Assembly: GCF_018255755.1 (NCBI RefSeq)
Contig: NZ_CP073766.1
Location: forward strand, 3,472,001-3,536,000
Direction: 5' to 3'
Length of the DNA: 64,000 bases
Origin: Chitinophaga sp. HK235
GTDB taxonomy: Bacteria > Bacteroidota > Bacteroidia > Chitinophagales > Chitinophagaceae
Part shown: piece by piece, positions 1-8,805 of the stretch
Numbering within the stretch: the stretch's first letter is position 1
Layout of the letters: the number at the start of each line of letters is the position of its first letter
The notes under the pieces: model-generated
The model's database searches: none
Seen by the model: only the letters and a program-made list of their open reading frames with translations
Told to the model about the DNA's origin: nothing
Translations under genes and position numbers: made by a program

Positions 1-1
1 T

Positions 2-844
2 GCCATTGTTATGATGGGGCCTTTTATTTCAGCACTTACCATCAAAAAGGTGCACGGCATCGCCTACAAAGCGCTCTGGCTCGACTCCAAATATAACCGG
101 GGCCCGCTGGTAGTGGTGGAAGTGATCCGTAACGTGATCGCTGTACTGCTGGTAGGTTTCCTGTTGAGGCAGTTTTTCCCTTTCTGGCCGGCATTGCTGG
201 GCACATTGCTGGTGATGCTGGTGGTATTGCTGGCATTAAGGCAACAGCTACAGAAATATTACAGCCGTATCGAACATCGCTTCCTGTCTAACCTGAACGC
301 CCGTGAAGAGGCCGTTGCCGCCGCTAAAAAAGCCCAGGCTGCTGATCTGCTACCCTGGGACGCCCAGGTATCCGAACTGGAAATCAATCCATGGTCTGCC
401 CTGATAGACAGGCCCCTGGTGGATCTCCAGCTACGGGAAAAATACGGCATCAATGTAGGTGCCATCAAAAGGGGTAATGTCACCATCTATGCCCCTACCC
501 GTGATGAAAAACTATTCCCGCACGATATCATCACCGCCATCGGTACTGAAGCACAACTGGAAGAGTTCAACCGGGTAGTCAATACCCTCAACGTGGAAAG
601 GAGCGATGATGTGGCCAACGACAATGTAGGCCTTACCAGCATCGTGGTAGACGAACACAACGGACTGAAAGGACAAACCATCCGCAGCTCCGGCATCCGT
701 GAAAGAACCAGTGCACTCGTAGTAGGCATCGCACGCGGCAGCAACCGTATACTCAACCCACCTTCTGATATGCCCTTTGAATGGGAAGATGTGGTATGGC
801 TGGTAGGCGACCGCAAAAAGATCGCTGAGTTTAACAGACCTTAG
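2..844 (+). CDS. Cation:proton antiporter, C-terminal part (CPA2/KefB-like with TrkA-C domains), 5' truncated by window edge
   Basis: The reading frame is open from the first bases of the window, so the true start lies upstream. What remains is about 280 residues: the end of a membrane domain with two hydrophobic helices (about residues 33-75 from the first ATG), a cytoplasmic linker, then two modules that resemble RCK_C/TrkA-C regulatory domains (about 120-190 and 205-275). Proteins of this architecture exchange Na+ or K+ for H+ across the inner membrane, with the RCK_C part gating activity through ligand binding. Substrate cannot be told from this fragment. It converges on aconitase, with a strong shared hairpin between the two genes. 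Confidence 0.75.
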   Translation, partial: AIVMMGPFISALTIKKVHGIAYKALWLDSKYNRGPLVVVEVIRNVIAVLLVGFLLRQFFPFWPALLGTLLVMLVVLLALRQQLQKYYSRIEHRFLSNLNAREEAVAAAKKAQAADLLPWDAQVSELEINPWSALIDRPLVDLQLREKYGINVGAIKRGNVTIYAPTRDEKLFPHDIITAIGTEAQLEEFNRVVNTLNVERSDDVANDNVGLTSIVVDEHNGLKGQTIRSSGIRERTSALVVGIARGSNRILNPPSDMPFEWEDVVWLVGDRKKIAEFNRP

Positions 845-860
845 TACTCATATAAAGAGA

Positions 861-898
861 AAAGCGGCAAAGGACCCTCGAATCCTTTGCCGCTTTTT
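861..898. terminator. Bidirectional hairpin terminator between antiporter and aconitase
   Basis: A perfect 14-bp stem (AAAGCGGCAAAGGA paired with TCCTTTGCCGCTTT) closes an 8-nt loop. It is T-rich downstream on the plus strand and has A residues on the far side, so it can serve both convergent genes. Confidence 0.85.
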
Positions 899-914
899 AT
901 GGGATATCCGTCAT

Positions 915-3641
915 TTATGCTTTCTTCAGGAATGCTCTCAGCACATACTGCAGGATACCGCCGTTTTTATAGTATTCAATTTCGATAGCGGAATTCAGGC
1001 GGCATTTAACCTGGAACACAATTTCAGGTCCACTCGCCGGGGTAGCCGTTACCGTTACCATCTTGCCCGGTGTCAGATCTTCTGCAATACCAGTGATGGT
1101 ATAGGTTTCGGTACCATACAGGCCTAAAGAGGAGGCTGTATCTCCGTTTACGTATTCCAGTGGCAATACGCCCATACCAACGAGATTGCTGCGGTGAATC
1201 CGCTCATAACTTTCCGCGATCACTGCTTTTACACCCAGCAGGTTGGTGCCCTTGGCGGCCCAGTCACGGGAAGAACCACTGCCATACTCTTTTCCGGCCA
1301 GTATAATCAAAGGTGTTTTAGTAGTGGCATACTGCATGGCCGCATCGTAGATTGGCAATACCATGCCTTGCGGCATCAGCGTAGTAAAACCACCTTCCTT
1401 CGGAGACAATGCATTTTTGATACGCACATTGGCAAAAGTGCCCCGTATCATCACCTCATGATTGCCTCTGCGGGAACCGTAAGAGTTAAACATCCTCGGA
1501 TCAATGCCTCTGTCCAGCAGGTATTTGCCGGCAGGTGTATCTGCTTTAAAAGATCCCGCCGGTGAGATATGGTCTGTTGTCACAGAATCGCCCAGCATCA
1601 GCAATACACGGGCATTCCGGACATCTTCAACTGCCGGAGGTGTACCCGGAAGATCATAGAAGAAGGGCGCTTCCTTGATATAGGTAGAATCATTGCTCCA
1701 GTGATAATCTTTGCCTGTAGGCGCTATCAGTCCTTTCCACTGGTCGTCACCATCGAAGATCACCGCATAGGTGTCGCGGAAATCTTCCTGTTTAACAGCT
1801 GCGGCCATCGCTTCATTGATTTCATCCTGAGTAGGCCAGATGTCACGCAGATATACCGGCTCTCCGTTGGGATCATAACCCAGCGGATCATTGAACAGGT
1901 CTACATCCACACGGCCGGTGATGGCGTAAGCTACAACCAGCAGCGGCGATGCCAGGAAGTTCATCTTCACCTGTGGATGCACCCTCGCCTCAAAGTTGCG
2001 GTTGCCCGACAATACCGACGCCACAATCAGACTGCCTTTATCCACCGCTTCCGCAATAGCTGGCGGCAGCGGACCACTGTTACCAATACACGAAGTACAA
2101 CCATAACCCACCACATGAAAACGTAATGCTTCCAGTTCGGCCAGCAGCCCGGAACGTTGCAGGTACTCCGTTACCACCCTGGAACCCGGTGCCAGACTGG
2201 TTTTCACCCAGGGCTTCACATACAGGCCACGGCTGATTGCTTTTTTAGCCACCAGGCCCGCACCTATCATCACACTGGGGTTGGAAGTATTGGTACAACT
2301 GGTGATCGCGGCAATGGTAATAGCGCCGTCGCTCAGCACATATTCTTCATTTTTTAGTTTGATGCGCACCGACTTCAGGTAATCCACTTCCACTGCTACA
2401 TCTTCTGCATGTTTCTGTATCTCGTAGGTAAACGCGGTGCCGGAGCCACCTTCGTATAACCAGGCTGTATCGCGGCGTTTGCCTTCCGGCGTGTACATCC
2501 TTTTAAATTCCTTGTTGAGCAGCGTCTGAAACTCAGCATGTAAGTCTTTCACCAGTATACGGTCCTGCGGGCGTTTGGGGCCTGCCACGGCAGACTGTAC
2601 CTTGGAGAGGTCCAGTTCTATTACATCAGAATAGCTGATGTTTTCATTGCCATGACGCCACAGCATGTTTTCTTTGCAATAGTTCTCCACCTGGGCTACC
2701 TGCTCTTCTGAGCGGTTGGTACGCCGCATATACTGAAGGGTTTGTTCATCTATAGGGAAATAAGTAACGGTGCAACCAAATTCAGGAGACATATTGGAGA
2801 TGGTGGCGCGGTCAGGCACAGAAAGGTGATCGAGGCCTTCACCGAATACTTCCACAAATTTGTCTACCACCCCATATTTACGCAACAGCTGGGTGATGGC
2901 CAGCACCATATCCGTGGCCGTTACACCTTCGCTAAGCTGGCCGCTGAGCTTAAGGCCTATCACTTCCGGACAGGAGAAATAAATAGGTTGTCCGAGGATA
3001 GCGGCTTCTGCTTCTATACCACCCACGCCCCAGCCCAGTACGCCGATACCATTGACCATCGGTGTATGCGAGTCAGTTCCTACCAGCGTATCCGGGAACA
3101 GCCAACCATCGCGGGAGATAACACCCTGTGCGAGGTATTCCAGGTTGACCTGGTGGCAGATGCCCATCCCTGGCGGCACGACCGTAAAATTATCAAAAGC
3201 CTGTTGTGCCCATTTCAGGAGCTGGTAACGTTCTTTGTTACGCTCATATTCATAGGCCACATTTTTGGTGTAGGCATAGTCTGTGGCAAAAAAATCAACC
3301 TGCACCGAGTGGTCCACCACCAGATCTACGGGGATGGCCGGGTTGATACTGGCACCGTCTTTTCCTTTTCTGATCACTTCAGCGCGGATGGAAGCAATGT
3401 CCACCACGGCGGCTACACCGGTAAAATCCTGCATCAGCACACGAGCGGGCTTAAAGGGGATTTCCTTGTCGGCAGGCTTAGGCTGCCAGTTAACCAGCGT
3501 GTCCACATGTTCGTCGGTGATCGCAAAGTTGTCGTGGTTGCGCAATACATTTTCCAGTAAGATTCTGATGGAAAAAGGTAAACGGGATATCTGTTTTCCA
3601 TCCTTTTCCAGTTTGCTGAGAGAAGCTGTACGTTGTTGCAT
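915..3641 (-). CDS. acnA: Aconitate hydratase AcnA
   Basis: Cytosolic TCA-cycle enzyme that interconverts citrate and isocitrate through cis-aconitate using a [4Fe-4S] cluster. At 908 residues it matches the AcnA/IRP1 type. The three cluster cysteines are visible: C449 in the SCTNTSNP motif and C515/C518 in GYGCTSCIGNSG. The swivel-domain signature AGKEYGSGSSRDWAAKG lies near the C-terminus. An in-frame TAG two codons before this ATG fixes the longest possible start, so the N-terminus is a little shorter than in many homologues but complete. It is a single-gene unit between a shared terminator and a divergent methyltransferase gene. Confidence 0.97.
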   Translation of the reverse strand: MQQRTASLSKLEKDGKQISRLPFSIRILLENVLRNHDNFAITDEHVDTLVNWQPKPADKEIPFKPARVLMQDFTGVAAVVDIASIRAEVIRKGKDGASINPAIPVDLVVDHSVQVDFFATDYAYTKNVAYEYERNKERYQLLKWAQQAFDNFTVVPPGMGICHQVNLEYLAQGVISRDGWLFPDTLVGTDSHTPMVNGIGVLGWGVGGIEAEAAILGQPIYFSCPEVIGLKLSGQLSEGVTATDMVLAITQLLRKYGVVDKFVEVFGEGLDHLSVPDRATISNMSPEFGCTVTYFPIDEQTLQYMRRTNRSEEQVAQVENYCKENMLWRHGNENISYSDVIELDLSKVQSAVAGPKRPQDRILVKDLHAEFQTLLNKEFKRMYTPEGKRRDTAWLYEGGSGTAFTYEIQKHAEDVAVEVDYLKSVRIKLKNEEYVLSDGAITIAAITSCTNTSNPSVMIGAGLVAKKAISRGLYVKPWVKTSLAPGSRVVTEYLQRSGLLAELEALRFHVVGYGCTSCIGNSGPLPPAIAEAVDKGSLIVASVLSGNRNFEARVHPQVKMNFLASPLLVVAYAITGRVDVDLFNDPLGYDPNGEPVYLRDIWPTQDEINEAMAAAVKQEDFRDTYAVIFDGDDQWKGLIAPTGKDYHWSNDSTYIKEAPFFYDLPGTPPAVEDVRNARVLLMLGDSVTTDHISPAGSFKADTPAGKYLLDRGIDPRMFNSYGSRRGNHEVMIRGTFANVRIKNALSPKEGGFTTLMPQGMVLPIYDAAMQYATTKTPLIILAGKEYGSGSSRDWAAKGTNLLGVKAVIAESYERIHRSNLVGMGVLPLEYVNGDTASSLGLYGTETYTITGIAEDLTPGKMVTVTATPASGPEIVFQVKCRLNSAIEIEYYKNGGILQYVLRAFLKKA

Positions 3642-3788
3642 ATGCTATATTGTTGACATTCCTAATGAAACAATGGTATATACGTTTTGTTTAATGGCGG
3701 CCTGTTACAGACACACCAGGTGTAATGGATTCAACTGCATGACCAATGCACACATCAGGCTTAGATTTATTAAAAATAACCATTTCTG

Positions 3789-4619
3789 ATGACGCAGAAG
3801 TTAAAAGTTCCCGCCACTTCCCTGCTGGTGCTGGAAAAAGCGATACCCCTGTATGGCAGTCCTCTGCAACAGACTTATATCAACGCGATAGATTTCAGTG
3901 AGGTCAGCCAGGCTTCGCGTGATATGACACGCGCTTATCCACCCGGTGCAGATATGATATACTATCGCAAGCAGGCTATCCGGGAGATGATCCGGTTGCG
4001 CCTGGAACAATTTCCGGCTCAACAGATGGTGATACTGGGCGCAGGGTTGGACCCGCTGTCGCTTTACCTGCTGGAAACCTATCCGGGGCGTCTTAGCCGG
4101 ATTATTGAGGTAGACAACGGGTATATCGATGTGAAGAAAAAAATCTATGAAGAAATATTACATATAAAGGGACTGCAGTTTGTCCATTGTGACCTGACGG
4201 ATATTGTTTTGCTGGAAGCCCTGCTGAAACAGCATGGTTATAGTGCTGATGAGCCCACCATTATTATTTTGGAGGGGGTGATTCCTTATATCAGTAATGA
4301 AGAATTTGTGCAGGTCATGCAGCTGTTTAGTTCAGCAGGCCGTCAGAATCAGGGTATCGTGGATTATGCACTGGCGTATTCAGACATACCCGACAATTAC
4401 CTGGTGTACCACCGGAATCTGTTAAAGGCTATGGAAGCCCAGCTCAACATTACTGTCAATCTGAATACCCGTCAGCAGATCATGGATCTGGTGGCCCGGT
4501 TTGGGCAACTGGATTATCTGGAGCCGTTGTATGAAACGGAGAAAAGACTCACTGGTACCAACCGGGCTTTTCATCAGCCCGGGCATGGTTCGGTAGAAAT
4601 GGCTGTATTCAGTTTATAG
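3789..4619 (+). CDS. Class I SAM-dependent methyltransferase, leucine carboxyl methyltransferase (LCM) family
   Basis: 276 residues. The Rossmann motif I is visible as VILGAGLDPLSLYLLE (about residues 80-95), followed by an acidic ribose-binding residue in IIEVDN and a motif around FVHCDLTDI. The post-motif IILEGVIPYI is typical of the LCM/PPM1-like family, which methylates carboxyl groups on small molecules or proteins in other organisms. The substrate here is unknown. The gene is monocistronic and divergent from acnA. It starts at ATG 3789; a longer overlapping frame to its 5' side is a shadow of acnA. Confidence 0.8.
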   Translation: MTQKLKVPATSLLVLEKAIPLYGSPLQQTYINAIDFSEVSQASRDMTRAYPPGADMIYYRKQAIREMIRLRLEQFPAQQMVILGAGLDPLSLYLLETYPGRLSRIIEVDNGYIDVKKKIYEEILHIKGLQFVHCDLTDIVLLEALLKQHGYSADEPTIIILEGVIPYISNEEFVQVMQLFSSAGRQNQGIVDYALAYSDIPDNYLVYHRNLLKAMEAQLNITVNLNTRQQIMDLVARFGQLDYLEPLYETEKRLTGTNRAFHQPGHGSVEMAVFSL

Positions 4620-4720
4620 GTTCCAGGGATATTCCGCCGGCAAATGGTTGTTGCAAACTTATGGGTTCGTTCCACCACTGCTGATGCGGGGAGCTTATGC
4701 CGGCGAATGGCAACTGTAAG
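4613..4720. repeat. Decayed partial copies of the 3' end of the adjacent MBL-fold hydrolase gene
   Basis: 4658-4720 resembles the segment beginning at 4721, which is the end of the downstream minus-strand gene. Both carry the block TTCCACCACTGCTGATG followed by a related tail. Read on the minus strand the copy still encodes PHQQWWN, as does the real C-terminus. A second, weaker copy at 4613-4657 keeps the TTATAGGTTC and GCCGGCAAATGG parts. This is a small tandem duplication, now degraded. Confidence 0.65.
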
Positions 4721-4721
4721 C

Positions 4722-5777
4722 TTATAGGTTCCACCACTGCTGATGTGGGTAACTTTCGCCGACGATCACCTGTTCGCCGATCATGGGGGTGGTGACGGCC
4801 AGGCCTTTTTCCGCAGCTGCAGCCGTAACCCTCTTTGGTGGCTCATTCCAGGCATGGTTGGAAAGTGTAAACTTAGCCCAGTGTACAGGCAACAGCACTT
4901 TAGCGTCCAGGTCCAGGGCGGCCTGTACGGTTTGTTCCGGTGCCATGTGAATAAAGGGCCATGCATAGTTATACTGTCCGCATTCCAGGATGGCCAGGTC
5001 GAATGGACCGTATTCCGCTCCTATCTCCTTAAAATGCGTATCATACCCTGAATCGCCGCCCAGAAAAAGCGTATAGCCGTAAAGGTGTAATACAAAAGAA
5101 GCCCAGAGGCTGCCGCCTCTTTTTAATCCTCTGCCGGAAAAGTGACGTGCAGGCGTTGCTGTTAGCGACACCTCATCAGATATCTGTATCGTTTCCCACC
5201 AGTCCATTTCCGTGATGCGGTCTGCCGGATAATTACCACAGGTACGTATATCCTTGCCTACGCCCAGTCCGGTGTATATCGCTTTGGTGGAGGGCAACAA
5301 TTGTGCAATCGTTTTCTTATCCAGATGATCGTAGTGGTTATGGGTGATGATCAATATATCGATAGGCGGCATATCAGCGGCCGTATAGGCATCACTACCA
5401 GGAAAGGCCCTCACGGTGAAAGGCATGGGTGAAGCATTGCCGCTGAAAACGGGATCTACCAATATATTGAGGCCCTTGATCTGTATCAGATAGGAAGAAT
5501 GACCAAACCAGGTAACCACCGGCTTATAACCAGACACTGCACGAAGTGGCGCTTTTACAACAGGCAACGGTGCCTCCGGCTTTACATTGCCGGGCCTGTT
5601 CATCGCCTCTTTCAACATGGTGAAATAAGTGACATCGTCCGCTTTGATGGGGGTGAGCGTCAGGTTCTGGAACGCTCCGTCTTTAAAGTTCCGGGACCGT
5701 AAAATACGCTCTCTGGAAGTCAATGATTTATGCTGCATGGTGGTATATTCCACCGCAAAAATACCACATTTCAACAT
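4722..5777 (-). CDS. MBL-fold metallo-hydrolase, UlaG/NAPE-PLD-like
   Basis: 351 residues from the first ATG; an alternative start at 5738 (MQHKSL) would remove 13 residues and is equally plausible. The metallo-beta-lactamase signature HNHYDH lies at H146-H151, after a strand carrying FGHSSYLIQIKG and LVDPVFSG, the arrangement seen in UlaG-like lactonases and in NAPE-PLD-like phospholipases. A later GGDSGYD motif and a C-terminal histidine (PVHWAKF) fit metal ligands. The enzyme would be cytoplasmic; no signal peptide is obvious. It begins 18 bp after the CLC channel gene and is probably cotranscribed with it. Substrate unknown. Confidence 0.85.
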   Translation of the reverse strand: MLKCGIFAVEYTTMQHKSLTSRERILRSRNFKDGAFQNLTLTPIKADDVTYFTMLKEAMNRPGNVKPEAPLPVVKAPLRAVSGYKPVVTWFGHSSYLIQIKGLNILVDPVFSGNASPMPFTVRAFPGSDAYTAADMPPIDILIITHNHYDHLDKKTIAQLLPSTKAIYTGLGVGKDIRTCGNYPADRITEMDWWETIQISDEVSLTATPARHFSGRGLKRGGSLWASFVLHLYGYTLFLGGDSGYDTHFKEIGAEYGPFDLAILECGQYNYAWPFIHMAPEQTVQAALDLDAKVLLPVHWAKFTLSNHAWNEPPKRVTAAAAEKGLAVTTPMIGEQVIVGESYPHQQWWNL

Positions 5778-5795
5778 AGGAAAAACGCAGGCCGG

Positions 5796-7589
5796 CTACC
5801 TCGCCAGCAAACGTTTTCCTCTCGCCATCAACCGGAGCAACCGGGTATTGCCGAAAAAAGCAGAATGGTACCTTGCCGATTCCCGCTGCCGGCTGCTATA
5901 GGCACGCAATACAGCATCCGCTGTCATCATTCCGCTCAGCTCCTCCTGCCGCATCACCGCGAGCACACTGAGTTGATAACGCTCCAGTAGCTGCGCCGCC
6001 AGTGTAATATCATCATCCTCCCATACAAACGGAGCGGCTGCAGGCATCAGTTTATCTACCGTAATATTATCATGCCCCGTGAGTTTTTCGCGGTCCAGGT
6101 AACCGGTGAAACGGCCCGCAGCATCTGTCACCAGCAGATGCCGGTGATAGTAGGAATGATTGTCCAACAGCATGCTCACCTGCGCAACCGTAAGCGATCC
6201 GGACACCATCAGCGATGGCTGCACCAGCACCATCGACGCATTGAGCTGCTGTAATACATCAGGCGTATATTCATCCGGTGCAGTAACACCTCTGCGCCGT
6301 ATCTTCTCGGTCATGATCGATCCTTTCATAAGGAAGAAAGAAACAAAATAAGCTGTCGTGCAAGCTCCGATCAGTGGCAACAAACCATGCGGCTGCCCCG
6401 TTGTCTCCAGCGCAAACACAATTGCTGTCAGCAATGCGCGGGAAGCCCCGGCAAACATAGCAGCCATACCTATCAGCGCTGCCGTGGCCAGGTTGATATC
6501 ACTACCGGGAAACCAGTGCAGTACCCCTACACCTATCAGCGCGCCTAAAGCCCCGCCGATAGTGAAGAGCGGCGCCAGTGTACCACCGGAGGTACCGCTG
6601 CCCAGCGACATCACCCAGGAAAGATATTTCAGTACACAAAGTGAAAGTATCAACGACAACGCAGCCTGACCAGTCAGCAAGGTTTTAATATTATCGTATC
6701 CCACGCCCATCGTATGCGGCGCAAAATAACCGATCACACCTACCACCACCGCACCAATTGCCGGCCACCACATCCAGTGCAGCGGCAGCCGCTCAAAAAG
6801 ATCTTCTACCCAATAAACCGAACGCGACACCAAAGCCGCCACCACGCCGATACCGGCGCCCATCAGCACATATACTATCAACGCCCTGTCAGACACCACC
6901 GGTATTTCCGGCATCGCAAACACCGGGTCATTGCCAAACAGCAACAGGTGCATGCCCGCTCCTGTAATACAGGACAATGCCACCGGAATCACCGAACGGG
7001 GAGAAAATTCAAACAACAACAACTCTATCGCCAGCAGTATCGCCGCCAGCGGACTGCCGAAGATCGCCGACATACCTGCACAGGCACCTGCCGCCAGCAG
7101 CACCTTCCTCTCTGCAGATGAAATATGGATCACCTGCCCGGTAAAAGATCCCATGGCACCACCTGTGGCAATGATAGGGCCTTCTGCACCGAAAGGACCA
7201 CCGGTACCAATAGAAATGGCTGCCGACAAGGGTTTCAGCAAAGTAATCACCGGCGGTATCCGGCTCTCATTCAGAATAATGTTTTCCATCGCTTCCGGAA
7301 TACCATGCCCTCTGATGGCTTTGCTACCGAAACGCGCCATCAATCCTACTATGATACTACCAATGATAGGCACCAGCACTACCGTCCAGCCCAGCTGATT
7401 GCCCGCAGGGCCCCGCTCTTCAAATGAAAATTTCCCGTAAAAAGAGAGATTGGTGAACAGGCTGATCAGCAATACCAGCCCTTTGGCTACAAAGCCTACC
7501 AGTACTGCATTGAGCAATGCCTGCATGCTCAGATAAAAAACCCTTTTTGATACATTCCCGGCCTTTTTAGGCCTATTTATATGATCCAT
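5796..7589 (-). CDS. CLC-family chloride channel / H+-Cl- exchanger with C-terminal CBS pair
   Basis: About 597 residues when started at the ATG at 7589 (MDHINRPKK). The upstream ATG at 7619 would add 10 residues but sits on or next to the predicted transcription start, so it is less likely. CLC filter motifs are all present: GHGIPE (about 94-99), GPFGAEGP with the gating glutamate at about E136, and GSGTSGGTLAPLF. The last 130 or so residues form two CBS-like domains that usually bind adenine nucleotides. It is an inner-membrane protein moving Cl- or related anions. It heads a two-gene unit with the MBL hydrolase and diverges from a Crp/Fnr gene. Confidence 0.92.
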   Translation of the reverse strand: MDHINRPKKAGNVSKRVFYLSMQALLNAVLVGFVAKGLVLLISLFTNLSFYGKFSFEERGPAGNQLGWTVVLVPIIGSIIVGLMARFGSKAIRGHGIPEAMENIILNESRIPPVITLLKPLSAAISIGTGGPFGAEGPIIATGGAMGSFTGQVIHISSAERKVLLAAGACAGMSAIFGSPLAAILLAIELLLFEFSPRSVIPVALSCITGAGMHLLLFGNDPVFAMPEIPVVSDRALIVYVLMGAGIGVVAALVSRSVYWVEDLFERLPLHWMWWPAIGAVVVGVIGYFAPHTMGVGYDNIKTLLTGQAALSLILSLCVLKYLSWVMSLGSGTSGGTLAPLFTIGGALGALIGVGVLHWFPGSDINLATAALIGMAAMFAGASRALLTAIVFALETTGQPHGLLPLIGACTTAYFVSFFLMKGSIMTEKIRRRGVTAPDEYTPDVLQQLNASMVLVQPSLMVSGSLTVAQVSMLLDNHSYYHRHLLVTDAAGRFTGYLDREKLTGHDNITVDKLMPAAAPFVWEDDDITLAAQLLERYQLSVLAVMRQEELSGMMTADAVLRAYSSRQRESARYHSAFFGNTRLLRLMARGKRLLAR

Positions 7590-7610
7590 GAAACAAAAAA
7601 TAATGTCAAA

Positions 7611-7647
7611 ACTATTCAAATCATCACAAAAATATGATTCAAATCAT
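7611..7647. promoter_or_regulatory. FNR-like operator pair overlapping the CLC promoter
   Basis: 7634-7647 reads ATGATTCAAATCAT, a 6-bp inverted repeat that matches the FNR/CRP core TGAT-N4-ATCA in both halves. The 11-mer ATTCAAATCAT is repeated exactly at 7614-7624 and 7637-7647, 23 bp apart. On the minus strand a Bacteroidota -7 box, TATTTTTG (7627-7634), lies between them, so a protein bound here would affect CLC transcription. It also sits just upstream of the regulator gene starting at 7701, which suggests autoregulation. Confidence 0.6.
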
Positions 7648-7700
7648 ACTAAACAGCATTTTTGGTCAGAAAAAATCAAAAAAGTATTACTATTGCAACC

Positions 7701-8378
7701 ATGAAAAAAGCCAGAGCCTGCGATCTGAAGACATGTTTTTTGTGCCGCTATTCCATACCAGAATGGCTGACAGCGGTAGCTGCCCACCGGCAGCATCTCG
7801 CCTGTAAAAAAGGAGAAACACTGTTTCAGGAAGGCGCTCCGGCCACCGGCATTTATTTTTTGTATGACGGGAAAGTAAAAGTGCACAAACAATGGGGACC
7901 CGATAAAGAGTTGATCATCCGTTTTGCCAAAAAGGGCGATATCCTCGGCCACCGTGGCTTTGGCAGTGAACAACGCCTGTACCCCGTATCTGCTACTGCC
8001 CTGGAAGACTGCACCGTTTGTTATATAGACAATACTTTTTTTGAAGCCTCTCTTAAAGTAAACCCAGACCTCACCTATCGGCTGATGCAGTTTTATGCCG
8101 CAGAATTACAGGAGGCAGAAAAGAAAATGCGCAACCTCGTGCACATGGACGTGAAAAGCAGGCTGGCAGATGCCCTGCTGGAAATAAGCCGGGTATACGG
8201 GCACAAACAATTTACTATCAACCGGCAGGACCTCGCCTCTTTTGCCGGCACCACCTACGAAACCATCTATCGCATCCTGCAGGACTTCATCCAGCAACAG
8301 CTGATAACCGCAGAAGGGAAGTCCATCACCATCCTTCAGGAAAAAAAATTACAGCAACTGCTTACAGCTGCTCACTGA
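7701..8378 (+). CDS. Crp/Fnr-family transcriptional regulator with N-terminal cysteine cluster
   Basis: 225 residues from ATG 7701; a longer frame from 7662 has no support. It has a cyclic-nucleotide-binding-like beta-roll (about 20-130), a dimer helix and a C-terminal winged helix (IIRFAKKGDILG, then INRQDLASFAGTTYETIYRIL). The N-terminus carries C7, C12 and C15 (CDLKTCFLC), with two more cysteines in LEDCTVCYID. This resembles FNR, where four cysteines hold an oxygen-sensitive Fe-S cluster, but the spacing differs. The regulatory target is probably the adjacent CLC/MBL unit and itself through the FNR-like sites. Its 3' end overlaps the convergent HxlR gene by 17 bp. Confidence 0.88.
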   Translation: MKKARACDLKTCFLCRYSIPEWLTAVAAHRQHLACKKGETLFQEGAPATGIYFLYDGKVKVHKQWGPDKELIIRFAKKGDILGHRGFGSEQRLYPVSATALEDCTVCYIDNTFFEASLKVNPDLTYRLMQFYAAELQEAEKKMRNLVHMDVKSRLADALLEISRVYGHKQFTINRQDLASFAGTTYETIYRILQDFIQQQLITAEGKSITILQEKKLQQLLTAAH

Positions 8379-8718
8379 TATCACGCGGATTATACCAATG
8401 CGCCAATGCATCCAGTATCGGCAACAACGCCTCTCCTTTGGATGTAAGGCTGTAATCCACGCGTACCGGCACTTCCGGGATGATTGTTTTGCTAATCAAC
8501 CCGTCTGTTTCCAGCTCCCTCAGTTGCTTACCCAGCACCTGATCTGAAACAGTGGGCATCATCTGCTTCAACAAACTGAAACGGTTTTGCTGTTCTGAAA
8601 TATGTATCAGGATAAGGGCTTTCCATCTGCCCGCAATGGTTTCCAGCGCTCCGTTGATCCGGCATACGCTGTGCAGGAACTGCCGGTTGGATGCATTGGA
8701 GGATGTTTCTTTTATCAT
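8362..8718 (-). CDS. HxlR-family winged-helix transcriptional regulator
   Basis: 118 residues. A typical HxlR winged helix: ALETIAGRWKALILIHI, then a recognition region with LGKQLRELETDGLI and a wing ending in DYSLTSKGEALLP. A cysteine at the family's usual N-terminal position (HSVCRI, C19) could sense electrophiles or redox stress. It is divergent from the oxidoreductase gene, the standard arrangement for HxlR regulators (YodB, HypR type) controlling a detoxifying quinone reductase. Confidence 0.92.
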   Translation of the reverse strand: MIKETSSNASNRQFLHSVCRINGALETIAGRWKALILIHISEQQNRFSLLKQMMPTVSDQVLGKQLRELETDGLISKTIIPEVPVRVDYSLTSKGEALLPILDALAHWYNPRDISEQL

Positions 8719-8720
8719 GC

Positions 8721-8740
8721 TACTCAGTTTTTAATGAGTA
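8721..8740. promoter_or_regulatory. Candidate HxlR operator (inverted repeat)
   Basis: TACTCA-N8-TGAGTA, a perfect 6-bp inverted repeat just upstream of the HxlR start codon and in the shared control region of the divergent oxidoreductase. A further TACTCA half-site lies at 8772-8777. Confidence 0.45.
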
Positions 8741-8760
8741 ACTCCCAATATTCACGGTTA

Positions 8761-8791
8761 TTGCAGCGGGATACTCATCGGGTTAGTTTTG
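8761..8791 (+). promoter_or_regulatory. Bacteroidota-type promoter for the oxidoreductase gene
   Basis: TTG at 8761-8763, a 20-bp spacer, then TAGTTTTG at 8784-8791. This matches the Bacteroidota -33/-7 pattern and lies 14 bp before the ATG at 8806. Confidence 0.55.
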
Positions 8792-8805
8792 CCAAAATTA
8801 CTGAG

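Noticed and set aside
1194..3560. Several plus-strand frames within acnA
   Set aside because: All lie antisense to aconitase, whose three cluster cysteines and family motifs are intact.
7662..7700. Longer start of the Crp/Fnr gene at 7662
   Set aside because: The 13 extra residues are not family-like; ATG 7701 precedes the CDLKTC region and is closer to family length.
8602..8805. Upstream extension of the oxidoreductase frame
   Set aside because: Overlaps the divergent HxlR gene and the promoter; the MDR fold starts at MKAIVLNG.
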